From positions 516,001 through 580,000 of the forward strand of contig OX419345.1 of assembly GCA_948470475.1 (NCBI GenBank): a stretch of DNA of 64,000 nt. Direction: 5' to 3'. This stretch comes from Galaxea fascicularis (lineage: Eukaryota > Cnidaria > Anthozoa > Scleractinia > Euphylliidae). Shown one piece after another: positions 18,640-29,374 of the stretch (its first letter is position 1; every line of letters begins with the position of its first letter). The notes beneath the pieces were generated by a model. It searched no databases. It was not told the DNA's origin and saw only the letters and a list, made by a program, of their open reading frames with translations. Made by a program: the position numbers and the translations under genes.

Positions 18640-21061
18640 GTAAGTCACAGGAGGGAGCAAGAAGTGAATGCCTGGTGGCTTCATGAAATGGTCAGCGGTT
18701 CGGTGTACATGCGCACTAAGCCGTGATAATAACTGTTATCAAGTATTCTATCAGTGATGTACTTGAAGCTTTGGTCCACGCTTAACAATGCTGTATGTAC
18801 AGATGTTTGAACTTGGAGAAGTCCGTTATTTTCGTAGGATACCAAAAGCGCGCGAAACACCACGCCACACCACGGGAGAAAACCTTCACGCGAGTTCGCG
18901 CGTTGCGCTGGCTGGTTTACTATCCCAAACAAAAATAACTCAATACTCGCAGGCTTATTTAATATAAATATACTATGTATAGAGTATTGAATGCAGTATA
19001 AAACTGGCGAAAAGCTTAAAAAGCCGGCAAGGCCCTACTAAACAAATTAATTTATTTCATGGAATTACAGCAAAGAACATATTCGTGATCTTTGATGTCA
19101 AAATTGTAAGAATATTTGTTAATGATGAAAATGGTAGTATTGAACAGTTATAAAGAACAACAGAAAGAAAGAGAATGTAAGCACAGTCCCAATGAAAGAG
19201 AAAATAATCTTATTAAAAGCAGAGCTATGCATAGTTATTTAATCATAGAAGGGCAAACTTTATCTGTTACAACGCCTATTATGAATGAAGTTGTCAGATT
19301 GTCCCCTTTATCTCCGTGTCAGAGACGTGAACAAATACTACTTATTACCAAGGGTGGGATCTAAGACTAAGACCTTCATGTATTGATTGAGTTATAGCAC
19401 AAAGTTATTAACGTGAAAGTTCAGGGTTGCTTTTTTCATGGGCACCCCACAAGACCAACTAGGGGAGATTGTCTTCTCCGAAAACAAAACTTGATAATCA
19501 TCCATGGTAATATTTTTTGCCAGTATGAACACCCGTTGGCGGTCGATACAACCACTCTTGGGAACAGGGGAAGGGATGGCGTTATTAATGATAATTATCG
19601 TCTAAGTACAGGCCGCAGTTGTTCAAAGAACGGATAACTATGAAGCGGATGAGTCGCTCTCCAATGGCTAAAATGGCCTGTAACAACTACAGTTGTATAG
19701 AGGTATCCGTAGTTGGAACAATTAGGGCCTTTATTCTAATCTCGCTATTACTCAGTGATTCCACATTTCTTGGTCTTAGCATTTCGATCGTTTGTCACTT
19801 CATCAATAGACCGCCCTCGGCGATAATATGAAAACCAATTAGCTGTAAATTGTCATTAAAAATTATGTATATACGTGGACTCCTGGAAGTAGCTAATTTA
19901 TTACACTGTTGTACACTTTGGTGACAAAATAAAATATATTTTATCCAAAATCTTTTACCGTTGCGTCGTTGATACATTCTGGAGGAGAAAATAAGCTTTT
20001 ATTTCTGTTAAATACTTGCAGGAGTCGGAAAGCTAGAAACGACTAAATATGTCTCGTTATATAATAAAATCAATTTATATTTAGGTCGTTCCATATCTCT
20101 CACAGGTTTACCTGTTGAAGTAATTAAAATCTTAAAAATCAGGGGAAAAGATTAAATAGAAATATCTTGACATTAAGCTAGATTAAAAAAGGTCAACGAC
20201 GAACATCCTTTGATATAAAAAAATATCTAAAAACAATTCAATCTTATATATAATAATGGTGAATACGAATCTTAAATACACGATGATAACAGTAAACAAA
20301 ACGGCAATGATGCCAAATGCAAGTAAGTACATAATCAAAGAAGAGGCTGAAGCTATCTATCGATTATGCACCTAAACATTTGAACATTGTTTCAAACAAA
20401 CTGGTTCTGCAAAGATGTTACCGCTTCCTCGGCGTTAACACCGTCATACAACTAAAAAGCGCCGCACGAACAGCACGAAATCTCATCCTCTTTAATTCTT
20501 AGGTATTCAATTATTACGCCCTGTTCAACGTAATGTTTGAGTCGAAGAAAACTCGTAGGAATTAACTGTTGATTGAATAAATCGGTCAATGGGATAACCT
20601 TAATTATTACTCATAATTTCCTTTCAAGATCTCTGAAGACTGTTTGTTGAAAGCTCTCCCTGTCTATGTTCAGGTAGACTTCTCTTCTTGTCAGTCAATC
20701 TAGGCCATGCGCGACCGATATTTGCCATTAACATGAACTTCAAACTTCAGTCATTTGAAGGGAATCTTTGTCAGGTTCACAAGACCGAGTCACACATCCT
20801 CATGTAAAGTTTTGACGGTTACTACCCCGACCATTAGCCTGCTCCAGGCGTTTGTTTAGTAATCGGCACGTGATAGTAAATGGTTAGACTTTCTAGTCTT
20901 CACTGAAAAGTACATGTATTACGATAAACCGTATAGTTGTATAGCTCTCAGTTAGTACGCGCGCTGTGATCGGTCAATTTTGCGATTCTACTGTACCGCC
21001 TGCTGAATTTGAAGGATTCCTTTCCTGCGCACCCGATTAACCTCTGAGATATAATAAATAT
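18640..21061. other. Intergenic, AT-rich
   Basis: No confident gene is seen between the kinase and the first G-domain gene, apart from the tentative exon noted separately. ORFs here are 60-82 codons long and lack recognisable motifs. Confidence 0.5.
18838..18938 (+). CDS. Possible terminal exon of RSKR-like kinase
   Basis: An acceptor GTTATTTTCGTAG is followed by an in-phase open stretch ending in TAA at 18936-18938. It would add a basic tail beginning GYQKRAKHH. No family similarity supports it, and human RSKR ends in an acidic segment instead. It is listed only because the donor at 18640 demands a downstream exon. Confidence 0.2.
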
Positions 21062-21202
21062 CTTACTAACCTCGATTTCTCGGTTCGTACTGTAAGTTAC
21101 GGATTCTCGTTTTTTTCCGTTGATTTATGGCCTAAGCGCGAAGTGAATGGGAAAAAACTCGGTCTGTCACTTACAGTACGGACCTCGAACCCGGTTAGTA
21201 AG
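21062..21202. mobile_element. Short TIR element (MITE), imperfect hairpin
   Basis: The left arm starts CTTACTAACCTCGA and the right arm ends CCGGTTAGTAAG. The arms are about 35 bp and imperfectly complementary (TACTGTAAGT against ACTTACAGTA inside). It sits just downstream of the minus-strand G-domain gene. The superfamily is not assigned; an insertion at TA is possible. Confidence 0.6.
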
Positions 21203-21372
21203 AGGGACGATGGCCCCGTCTCACAACTCTTCACAATTGATCCTGTGGGACAGTTAAAGAACCACGCTCTGCCGGTTCTATTCCGCCCCGTTCACAAACT
21301 GAACGCCAGCGACAGGCTACGTATTGACCATACTACAAATAGTCCGAAAATAACCTAATTCGTTCAAGACCC

Positions 21373-22332
21373 TTACAACAGTGAGCAAACCCTCCTCCGC
21401 AGATGACCGAGTACCCTCTTCGTCTTCTTAAAAAATCTCTCTTCTTGTTCCTCGTTCAGAGGAATTTCTCTTGGAATGAGGTCCTGGTCAGCAAGATCTC
21501 CGTGCCCCACGATTTCTTCAGGAATATTACGTCCATCAGGTGCCTGAATACTGCAAGCTGCTGCCATTTCTGCCGAACCCTGAAACTTTAAGCGGTCCTT
21601 GTTGATCTCGTACAAATACAAAGCAGAGGCATCACCCATGACGCAGTAACAACAGGTCCAAAACTCTGACAGCCAATTTTCACGAGTTGGGATAGAGAGA
21701 CACCGGCAATTCCCTGCCGGGATAACGGATAGGGTTCTGCGGATCTGGGGATCGATTCGAAGTTCGGAGAGTAAACCATCAATCGCTTGTCTCCACTCCG
21801 ACTCCATACTCCGAAAATACACCAGCTCGTCTCCTTTATCTGGATCGCTGATTTTATTTGCAAAGGTTAAGGCTACCAAAGCTTTGCTCCAAATATTCTT
21901 TCCAAAACCACGAGTTAGTGCATGAATTGCCCTCTTATCCTCGCCATAGAGTCGTTGGTCGTCCATTTTGATGCAGTAGATCATGAGATCAAAGCCGTGC
22001 ATCAACGTTTCTTTAAGGTTGTCCAGATACGTGCTTTCGTCACACGAGCCATCTTGCAGCCCTGGAGAATCCCACACAACGATCTTGATACCCATGATGT
22101 TCATTTTATAGGAGTTAACTTCGGTGGTACAGCCAACGCTTCTCTTGCGTCCTTCCGGTGCAACATGTTTTCCGAGAAGCGCATTCACCAGTCGAGATTT
22201 ACCCACACCAGTTTTGCCTGTGACCACAATGGAAAGTTGCTTCTGTTTACTTTTGCTTGCGGCTGACCACTCTGCAAGCGTTTCATTGACTTTGACAAAA
22301 TCAGCGTTGGTTCTTTTAAGCGATCGGCTCAT
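21373..22332 (-). CDS. AIG1/GIMAP-like G-domain GTPase with CSLL C-terminus
   Basis: Single-exon ORF of 319 residues, ATG 22332-22330. The G1/Walker A loop GKTGVGKS is at residues 39-46, a switch-region threonine pair CTTE near 69, and G3 WDSPGLQDG at 87-95. The G4 position reads ALTFANK (about 154-160), closer to the T-x-A-N form of AIG1/Toc-like GTPases than to classical NKxD. The protein ends RRRVCSLL. The last four residues form a CaaX box with terminal Leu, which predicts geranylgeranylation and membrane attachment. It is paralogous to the plus-strand gene at 24460. GIMAP-like GTPases act in immunity and apoptosis in other organisms; no function is shown here. Lack of introns suggests a retrocopy origin or a naturally intronless family. 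Confidence 0.87.
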   Translation of the reverse strand: MSRSLKRTNADFVKVNETLAEWSAASKSKQKQLSIVVTGKTGVGKSRLVNALLGKHVAPEGRKRSVGCTTEVNSYKMNIMGIKIVVWDSPGLQDGSCDESTYLDNLKETLMHGFDLMIYCIKMDDQRLYGEDKRAIHALTRGFGKNIWSKALVALTFANKISDPDKGDELVYFRSMESEWRQAIDGLLSELRIDPQIRRTLSVIPAGNCRCLSIPTRENWLSEFWTCCYCVMGDASALYLYEINKDRLKFQGSAEMAAACSIQAPDGRNIPEEIVGHGDLADQDLIPREIPLNEEQEERFFKKTKRVLGHLRRRVCSLL

Positions 22333-22972
22333 TTCGTCGTCTGTTCAGTTTGAAATCAAACTATTTTGTTCAGCGTTGTGTGTTCGAGAGAAAACCGGAA
22401 GTTTAAACTTGTCCCCAGTCTCAGCAAAATGCAGGTTGCTGACCCGCATGCTAGAAATTCCAGTGGAGTATTTCATGTATTCTTTCTCATTGTGGACTGC
22501 TCTAAGTGCGATGAACGAAACATATTGACCAAAACCAGAACCTGCCTATGGTTTGCATCGGTGTGAGTCACAGAGTCACCGATAATTAGTGAAAGAATTC
22601 CGATGATTTTCAAACCTCCAACAACTTCGACTTCCACGTTACTGTTGCCATAGTGATGTTAATGTTTACTAGAACATCAACAAGAAGGACTTCATAGAAA
22701 AGTATCTGTTTAGTATTGGATTGTTTTTTGCATTTGTATTTTCTTTTCAACATCTCAGTTTCTGGTAAAATCGCTGATTCTATCCTTTTATGAAGACTGA
22801 AGACACATTTTAACCCCGCATTTGTTCCGGCTCAAAGGCTTTTTATTGGAATTTAGGTCATACTGTTCACCGCCGCCTTTTCTTAGTTTGGGTAAAACGA
22901 GTTTTGGTGAGATTAGAAATAAGATATGTGACCTTTCCTATTTCTGAATTTTAAGCCGATGCCGCCCATCTA

Positions 22973-23811
22973 CAGTCGAACATCCCGTAAGCGGACACCC
23001 CCAGGACCAAGGGTAAGTGTCCTCTTACGAGAGGTGGAGGCCTACAGGAGGGTGAAAAGCAAATGCACTAGAGGGCATATAATGCACCAGAACAAGTATT
23101 TTAAAGCTTTGAGACCACATGTAACTGTATTATCGATCAAAGGGTTATTGGATGTTGCTTTTCTATAGTAGATACATAAATTTAACACCAATGTAAACAC
23201 TATGGGTCAATAATAAAAGACTTGCCGCTTGAAAAATGTAAGCATTTACATACTCAATCAAGGTGAACAGAACAGAAGAAGTACATACAGCATTTTATGC
23301 ACATTCGATGATTGTCATTTTCAAACACAGTGTCCTTATGTTGGTAAAAAGTAACTACCAATCAGTGTCTGCTTTTGCGGTTCCTTGATCTTAAGGTCTC
23401 TTAAGATATCCGACACTTTGAGCAGAGTATTTGAAAGTTCTTCGTTACCATGGTAGTTGGCGAACTCCGAAAGCTCCTGCGTCAAAAAAACGTTATTGGA
23501 ATGTCACCTTATGCACTGTCCTGTTCAGACTCAAACACTGCTTCTATGTAGGTCAGTGTGTATTAAAGCATTTAAACTGAACCGATTTCGTGAGAAATTT
23601 TCTTGATGTATTGTTCATTGTCTGCTTACGGGAGGTTATTTTAGACCCTGCGGACCCCAAATACGTGTACGTGTCCGCTTACGAGAGGCGTCCGCTTAAG
23701 GGAGGTCAGAAATCTAGTGTTTGAGAGGAGAAATCGCCAAAACCGCGGTTTGGTGTCCGCTAATGGGAGGTGTCCGCTTACGAGAGGTGTCCGTTAGCGG
23801 AGGTTTGACTG
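22973..23811. mobile_element. Non-autonomous Tc1/mariner or pogo-like TIR element
   Basis: It begins CAGTCGAACATCCCGTAAGC and ends GCGGAGGTTTGACTG, flanked by TA on both sides (22971-22972 and 23812-23813). The motif GTCCGCTTACGAGAGG and variants recur several times near the 3' end (about 23680-23800) and inverted near the 5' end. No transposase is visible in 839 bp. TA duplication and a CAGTC-RAAC start fit the IS630/Tc1/mariner group. Confidence 0.7.
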
Positions 23812-23954
23812 TACATGTTCTCTCGGCTGTTTTGCTCAACTCGTGGTGGTACTAGTCAGGACTGAAGTTGTTAAAGCATCAAGACATTCTATTGTCTTCC
23901 AAGGCTACAATTTGCCAGTCACTACTAATAATAAGTTGTAATAAATTGTTCTGA

Positions 23955-24235
23955 TTTTGTTAGAGGCAGGATGGCCGAGTGGTTTAGGGCGCTGGATTTC
24001 AATGCGGCGACCCGGGTTCAAATCCGGCTCTGTCCACTAGCGGGGGTTGTTCTGGGTAAATGCCTGGTTCAACCCCTCGGTCATCCTTGTAAATAGCCAA
24101 CTGGTTTGCCTCCAGCCAGTTGGGATTCTTAACTCTGTTGTTTTCATTTGTATTATTTGTTTCATTGGCCCTGAAAAGCCCCTCTAGGGGAGTGGTCAAT
24201 TAAGTATTTATTTATTTATTTATTTACTTTTGCGA
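23955..24235 (+). repeat. tRNA-derived SINE with (ATTT)n tail
   Basis: The A box region is ATGGCCGAGTGGTTTAGGGC and the B box is GGGTTCAAATCC, spaced as in a Leu/Ser-type tRNA. The body follows, then (ATTT)n from about 24203. It lies in the promoter-side interval between the two divergent G-domain genes. It is a different SINE family from that at 455. Confidence 0.75.
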
Positions 24236-24459
24236 ACAAAGCAAGCTTTCTTAGAGAGGTAGGGAAACAATGCGAAGAGGTGCAAAAGTTACGAATGGTT
24301 TCAGAGTCATCCCCTGTTTAATTACCATAGCATTCTCGGATCAGATCGTTCATCAATTCTTCGCTTAATTAATCTTCGAGGGCTTCCGCCCCTGCAAGCT
24401 GGGCGTGAAACACATCGGGGACTGGGACGATATTGACTTCCGCTTTTGTGTAATGTACC

Positions 24460-25383
24460 ATGGAAATCGAAAGAGCTATTGCGAAAATGCCCAATGCTGA
24501 TTTTGAGTCGCTCAAGGAAAGGTTTTTAGATTGGTCTGAGAAAAATTGTCAAAACGAATTGAACATACTCGTCACCGGTAAAATTGGAGTGGGTAAATCG
24601 CGCCTAGTAAATTGTATGGTCGGAAAGGAAGTGGCTAAGGAGGGAAGAGATTCTAAAGGTTGCACGAGCGATGTTACTCCGTATAGCGTTGAAATTGATG
24701 GTATTAACGTCCGTTTGTGGGATTCTCCAGGGCTGCAAGATGACACACCGTGTGACGAAGAGCTGTATCTGACAATATTGACAGCCAAACTGGAACACGG
24801 CTTTGATGTTATGATATGTTGTATCAAGATGGACGACAAGCGGTTTTATGTTGAAGACAAGAGGGTCATGGAAACGCTGACAAGAGGTTTTGGAGAAAAT
24901 CTGTGGAAGAGAGTTTTGATAGCTTTGACCTTTGCAAACAGAGTTGAAGACCCTGACGAAGAGGACAAGTTGGCTTACTTCTCGGGCGAGAAGGCTTTCT
25001 GGAAAAAGACGATAGATGACTTTCTTCTTTCCGAGCTTAAAGTTCCTCCTCAACTACGCAGTGACCTTCCAATTATCCCGGCTGGAAACAAGAATTTTGC
25101 CTTACCCACAGGCGAAGACTGGCTTGCTGAGTTATGGACCAAGTGCCTCTTTGTGACAGTCAACTCCGCAGGACTGGCTTCACACAAGATTAAAAAGAAC
25201 TCATTGAAACGTGCGTGCTCTAGAGAAATGGCACTCGCTGGTAGTAATGAGTTCGCGAATGTGGACATGCCAACCACTTCTGATGTGGACACTGAAAACT
25301 GGGGAGACATTGCCCAAGATGGGGAAGAGGCTCATGGGAGGTGGTGTTGTATTGGCTGCGGTATATTTGGCTGTCAGTCTTAG
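24460..25383 (+). CDS. AIG1/GIMAP-like G-domain GTPase with Cys-rich tail
   Basis: Single-exon ORF of 307 residues; the start has a good context (ACCATGG). The G1 loop GKIGVGKS is at residues 40-47 and G3 WDSPGLQDD at 87-95. The shared block TRGFGENLWKRVLIALTFAN precedes an acidic DPDEED stretch. Similarity to the minus-strand gene at 21373-22332 runs through the whole G domain, so the two are paralogues, arranged head to head about 2.1 kb apart. The end differs: CCIGCGIFGCQS has four cysteines and no CaaX box, so S-acylation rather than prenylation is the likelier membrane anchor. Function is inferred only at family level. Confidence 0.87.
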   Translation: MEIERAIAKMPNADFESLKERFLDWSEKNCQNELNILVTGKIGVGKSRLVNCMVGKEVAKEGRDSKGCTSDVTPYSVEIDGINVRLWDSPGLQDDTPCDEELYLTILTAKLEHGFDVMICCIKMDDKRFYVEDKRVMETLTRGFGENLWKRVLIALTFANRVEDPDEEDKLAYFSGEKAFWKKTIDDFLLSELKVPPQLRSDLPIIPAGNKNFALPTGEDWLAELWTKCLFVTVNSAGLASHKIKKNSLKRACSREMALAGSNEFANVDMPTTSDVDTENWGDIAQDGEEAHGRWCCIGCGIFGCQS

Positions 25384-25639
25384 ACTTATTTTATTATCCA
25401 CATCCCATGACCAGCGATCACTATTGTTGAGAATACATAATAATATTAACAATAATTTTATTATTTCTATAGCGCGAAATTCATTAATATATGATCTAAC
25501 ACGCTTTACGAATTGGTAAAATGAAGGCTAACTAATGATACCATCATTTACAATTTATATGAAACTTGTAGAATTGATAGAAAAAATAGATAAATAAATC
25601 TAAAATATCTAAAAATATGCTTTCCTAAAAAGATGCATC

Positions 25640-26600
25640 TTTAATTGTTTCTTGAATAAAATAATGTTATCAATCCCTGAGACTGGGTGGTAATACATTC
25701 CATAAGACTGGAGCGGCAACCACAAAGGCTCTGTCCTCGATCTCCAGTCGTCTTGGCTGATTTGATTTCGGATCTTGCTAGAGTGTTGTTGCCAACAGAC
25801 CTAACATTATTCCTAGATTGTTTAAGAGATAAAATACTAGTAATATATGAAGCTGCAATACCATGCACAGCCTTAAAAGTAAATAAAATAGATCGTGATT
25901 TTTTAAAAGATTACGACATTTTTAAATTTATACGAAGACATGTTTCGATGTAAAAATTATTCTGAATTTCACAGGCAGCCAGTGGAGCTCAACCATGACT
26001 GTAGTGATGTGTGAGTAGCGTTACGTGTTTGTAAGAAGTCTCGTGGCTGCGTTTTGTACGCTCTGTAGTTTATTCGTTTGGATAGCCGGTATACCATATA
26101 GAACTGAGTTGCAGTAATCTAGACGGCTGATGACTAATGCTTGAATTAACGTCTTAGCTGCTTCACATGACAAAAATTTACGTATACGTCTAATATTGTA
26201 GATATAGTAAAACGCTGACTGACATGTCTTGTTAATATGTGTTTGAAATTGAAACTTAGAGTCAAACCAGACCCCAAGATTCCTAGCTTCGCTTACAGAC
26301 GACACGACAGTTCCGGCAACTAAAAGACTATCAGTACGTACTTTGGAGAGCTGTTGGCGAGCTCCGATTGGCATAAACTCCGTCTTTTCTTCGTTAAGCT
26401 TGAGCTTATCAACAACCATTCACGCTCTCATGCACTGCTCCATGGCACACCTGGCCTGCGTTTCACCACCCACACTATCTGGTTTGAACTAGAGGTATAA
26501 TTGGGTGTCGTCAACGTATGCATGGGCGTGGGGCAGATGAGACTTTATTACTTCACTAAATGACACGACGTTATAACTGTTTTGATATTATCACTCAAAA
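25640..26600 (-). pseudogene. Decayed non-LTR retrotransposon (LINE) RT fragment
   Basis: Read on the minus strand, an AYVDDTQLYL segment (YVDD catalytic box at 26518-26507) is followed by stop codons. Then come KLNEEKTEFMPIG, VSEARNLGVWFDSKFQF and ALVISRLDYCNSVLYG, ELHWLPVKFRIIF after a frameshift (near 25990), and finally AVHGIAASYI/ARSEIKSAKTTGDR pieces. This is the order of the reverse transcriptase thumb and C-terminal region in CR1/Jockey-type LINEs. It lacks the endonuclease and the N-terminal RT, and has several stops and frame changes. It is dead. Confidence 0.85.
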
Positions 26601-28874
26601 ACGTGGAAAAGTTTCAGTGTAAAGATCTAAACGCCTGTTCATCAGTGTCTTTTGTATTTTTTTCCTTTTGGGATTATTTAGGCTAGTTCGTCGTGCGTGC
26701 GGAATGTATTTTAGCGTGTCAGTCGTGTAATTTATTGTAATATGTTAATTCGTTTTCTTCGTTAGTATTTTAAGCTTGTGTAATCGTTTACGGCTGTCTT
26801 CGCTCGGCAGTTTTCAAGTAATAGGTTTCGCCCTGCGGCAGTTTTGCTCTGAAGTTCATCTTCGCATCATGATCAGTGCAGTTCTTTCCCAGCACCTAAC
26901 AAATGTAAGTGTTGTTTTTGCCTAGTTTTCCATCCGTTTTAGTTCACTGTGTGATGTTCTTTTGTTTGTTTATATTTTAGTTTTAACCGCTTTCAACAAC
27001 CGTTTTCAACCGTTTCTCTAATCATAAAGCGCGTTAACTCGGTGCTGGAATGCTTAGCCCTCCTCTGGAAGTTACATTCAGAGTTTCGAAGTGATCAATA
27101 AACTGATCGGTACTGTATTAATACAGACAGGGGAGATTACTAGAAAGCTGTAATGAAAGACAAAAATAATAGTAGTCTATAAAGGGTGAGTTTCGTTGTA
27201 CTTGAAACGGTTGCGCATGAGCAAAGCAAAAACAACAAATGAACCTTAGAATGAACCTTCTAATTGCAATTGGACTGGTTCATTGAACAACAACAGAACC
27301 AGTTTGTATTGAATTTCAAATAACGCGATTGGTCGATCTGATCGAATCAAGTTTTTACCATGTTTGGCTTGTGTTTATAAAATTGTGCGCCAGGAACGCA
27401 AGCAAGGCCTTTTTTGTGTTGATTTGGTATTAATTGTAATCCTCTCGGCCAATCAGTATTCAGTAATTCTGGTGAGTCTGAGTACAGTATCAGTTGCCCA
27501 GTACACGGACACTTCAGTTAAAAACTGCTATAAAGTTCCTTCCTCTGTCGCAAGAGTTCTGAAATTTGGCCCTGAGGCAATCCATTTAATCTGTAATATG
27601 ACGAAAAAAGGTTATTCGTTTTTGCTTTCTTATCTCTCTTGAAATTTACAATTCTGCAGACCTCCTTTGTTGCCCAGTATCCGGACATAAGCCCTTTAAG
27701 ACAACAAGGTAATCAACCGCAACTTTCAGCAGACGAGGGACGTATAGCCTCCTCTTGCTTTTGCGGTTTAACATTCCATTTGGAAAATATAAATTGACTT
27801 CAGAGACCGCGCAGGGGGAAGGGGCCGGGGGAGCCAGTCTCCCCTCCCCTTTTTTGTTAAAAAAAATATAGTTTAATAAAATACAATCCCAAAATAATGA
27901 AAAGTACTTTCACGGGATAATAGTGGTTCGCTATAGCCGAGTCATTCCCCTCCTGATAATGATTAAAGAGGGGGAGTAGCCTGCGTAGCAAGCGTGGCAA
28001 GCGTTTCCGCTGGTAATGGGGCGAGAGCAAAACAGAGATGTGAGGGGGGAGGGGAGGAGGCACGAAGGAAACAGCGATCAACGGCGTTAATCGAGGGTGG
28101 CAAAAGGGGTCTAGATCACGTTTTAAGGAAAATAAAACGGTCCTTTCACAGTTCACGAAAAACAAAGACAAATGAAAATCACGGTTTACGGCGAATTAAA
28201 TTTCTCGTTTTACGTAAAATAATTTTGGAAAATCATGCTCCACGGCTAGAAATCACGATTCCCGAGGAAAAAGCCATTTCACATTTCACGGGAAAAATCA
28301 CGAGTCACGTAAATCGGTACCCACCAGCCTCTTAATCGGCTTTCGAGGAACCCGGGCCCTGGCTTGTACACATTGAGTCTTGAATTCACTGAGCACGAGG
28401 GAGCCATAGGAAAAAGATGGAGTAGGGGGCTGGAGGATTCCCAGGGGGGCCGCACAGATACTTGTGTAAACAACAGAAAGATATATCAGTTCACAGTTTG
28501 ATCCTGACTCATGCAGGCATTAGCGCCAAAACAGGATTGCTGTTTGGTTGTGATCTACCAACTGTACGTGTACGGGGAACTAATTAAATTAACCATGTGA
28601 CTGACTTCAATATATCTAGGTTCCATGATGGCCGCAGTGCAGCAACGACCTCAAGAAACGCAAAGCCCTTGCTTGGCCTGCCTTCTTGAAATTGGAGCGT
28701 CTCTGGAGGCGTATTTGGAATCCAAGAGAAACCAATGTTGAACCGTTCAGAACCACCTGTGTTACAGTCCTCCTCTCACGGGCTGTGAGTCGTGTCGGGC
28801 ATGGAGAACCAGATCATTTCATTTGCCACCGACATATCGACATCGACAGGCTTGACTTCAAGCAGTGTCTTTCA
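26601..28874. other. Intergenic, repeat-rich, no gene seen
   Basis: No coding exon is recognised. Two similar phrases, TTGCCCAGTACACGGACA (27494) and TTGCCCAGTATCCGGACA (27672), hint at a degenerate repeat. The 28100-28320 part is the TCACG-rich repeat listed separately. At 28331-28362 there is a lone copy of the TIR used by the element at 60418. Confidence 0.45.
28103..28320. repeat. Degenerate TCACG-rich repeat
   Basis: Strings such as GATCACG, TTCACG, ATCACG and GTCACG recur every 10-30 bp. The interior of the TIR element at 57757-57974 has the same texture, so both are probably members of one family. Confidence 0.5.
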
Positions 28875-29080
28875 AGATAAAAAAATTGGTATTATCAACG
28901 AACGTTTCGAGTGTTAGCCCTTCATCAGAGCGAATCCAAGCTTTTAGAATCTCTCTGCGGTGGTCAACTTACATTATCAACTCTGTTGATAAAACCAAAT
29001 TTTTGTGTACAGCTCCTACATCGACACAGCATTACAGTTTTTTTACAAACTACCTACCCCTTTATTCATTTCTAGATAGT
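28875..29080 (+). repeat. Dispersed repeat, copy 1
   Basis: It contains AACGTTTCGAGTGTTAGCCC, CTTCATCAGAGCGAATC and CTGTTGATAAAACCAAATTT. The same sequence lies inverted and diverged at 41930-42115. Its transposon class is not assigned. Confidence 0.6.
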
Positions 29081-29202
29081 CTGGAAGCCGAAACTCGAGG
29101 GGGCTTGGGCAGGGCTGTCCAAAAGGGGCTGCTTTGAGCAGAGATTCCTTAGCAACAATCAAAGATTTTTGTAGGTGTTAGTTGGTGTTGCGATATTAAA
29201 TG

Positions 29203-29368
29203 CAGGGCTCGATGCTAACTTTTCAGCTTACTAGCCCTGTGGCTAGTGGACATGTTTTGTGCTAGAATTTTCACTGGCCAAAATGGCTAGTGAAGCGCAA
29301 AATCTACTAGCCAAAACGGAATTTTTACTAGTCTATGGCCAGCTGGCTACTGTTAGTCTCGAGCCCTG
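29203..29368. mobile_element. MITE with perfect 6-bp target duplication
   Basis: The TIRs are CAGGGCTCGATGCTAAC and GTTAGTCTCGAGCCCTG. TAAATG is duplicated exactly on both sides (29197-29202 and 29369-29374). The interior is built of CTAG/GGCTAG-rich words (CTAGCC, GGCTAGTG). There is no ORF. Confidence 0.75.
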
Positions 29369-29374
29369 TAAATG

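Noticed and set aside
22124..22528. Plus-strand ORFs of 114 and 134 codons over the G-domain gene
   Set aside because: Shadows of the minus-strand GTPase; the Walker A and DSPG motifs are on the minus strand.
27994..28335. 113-codon plus-strand ORF
   Set aside because: It runs through the TCACG-rich repeat and is low complexity.
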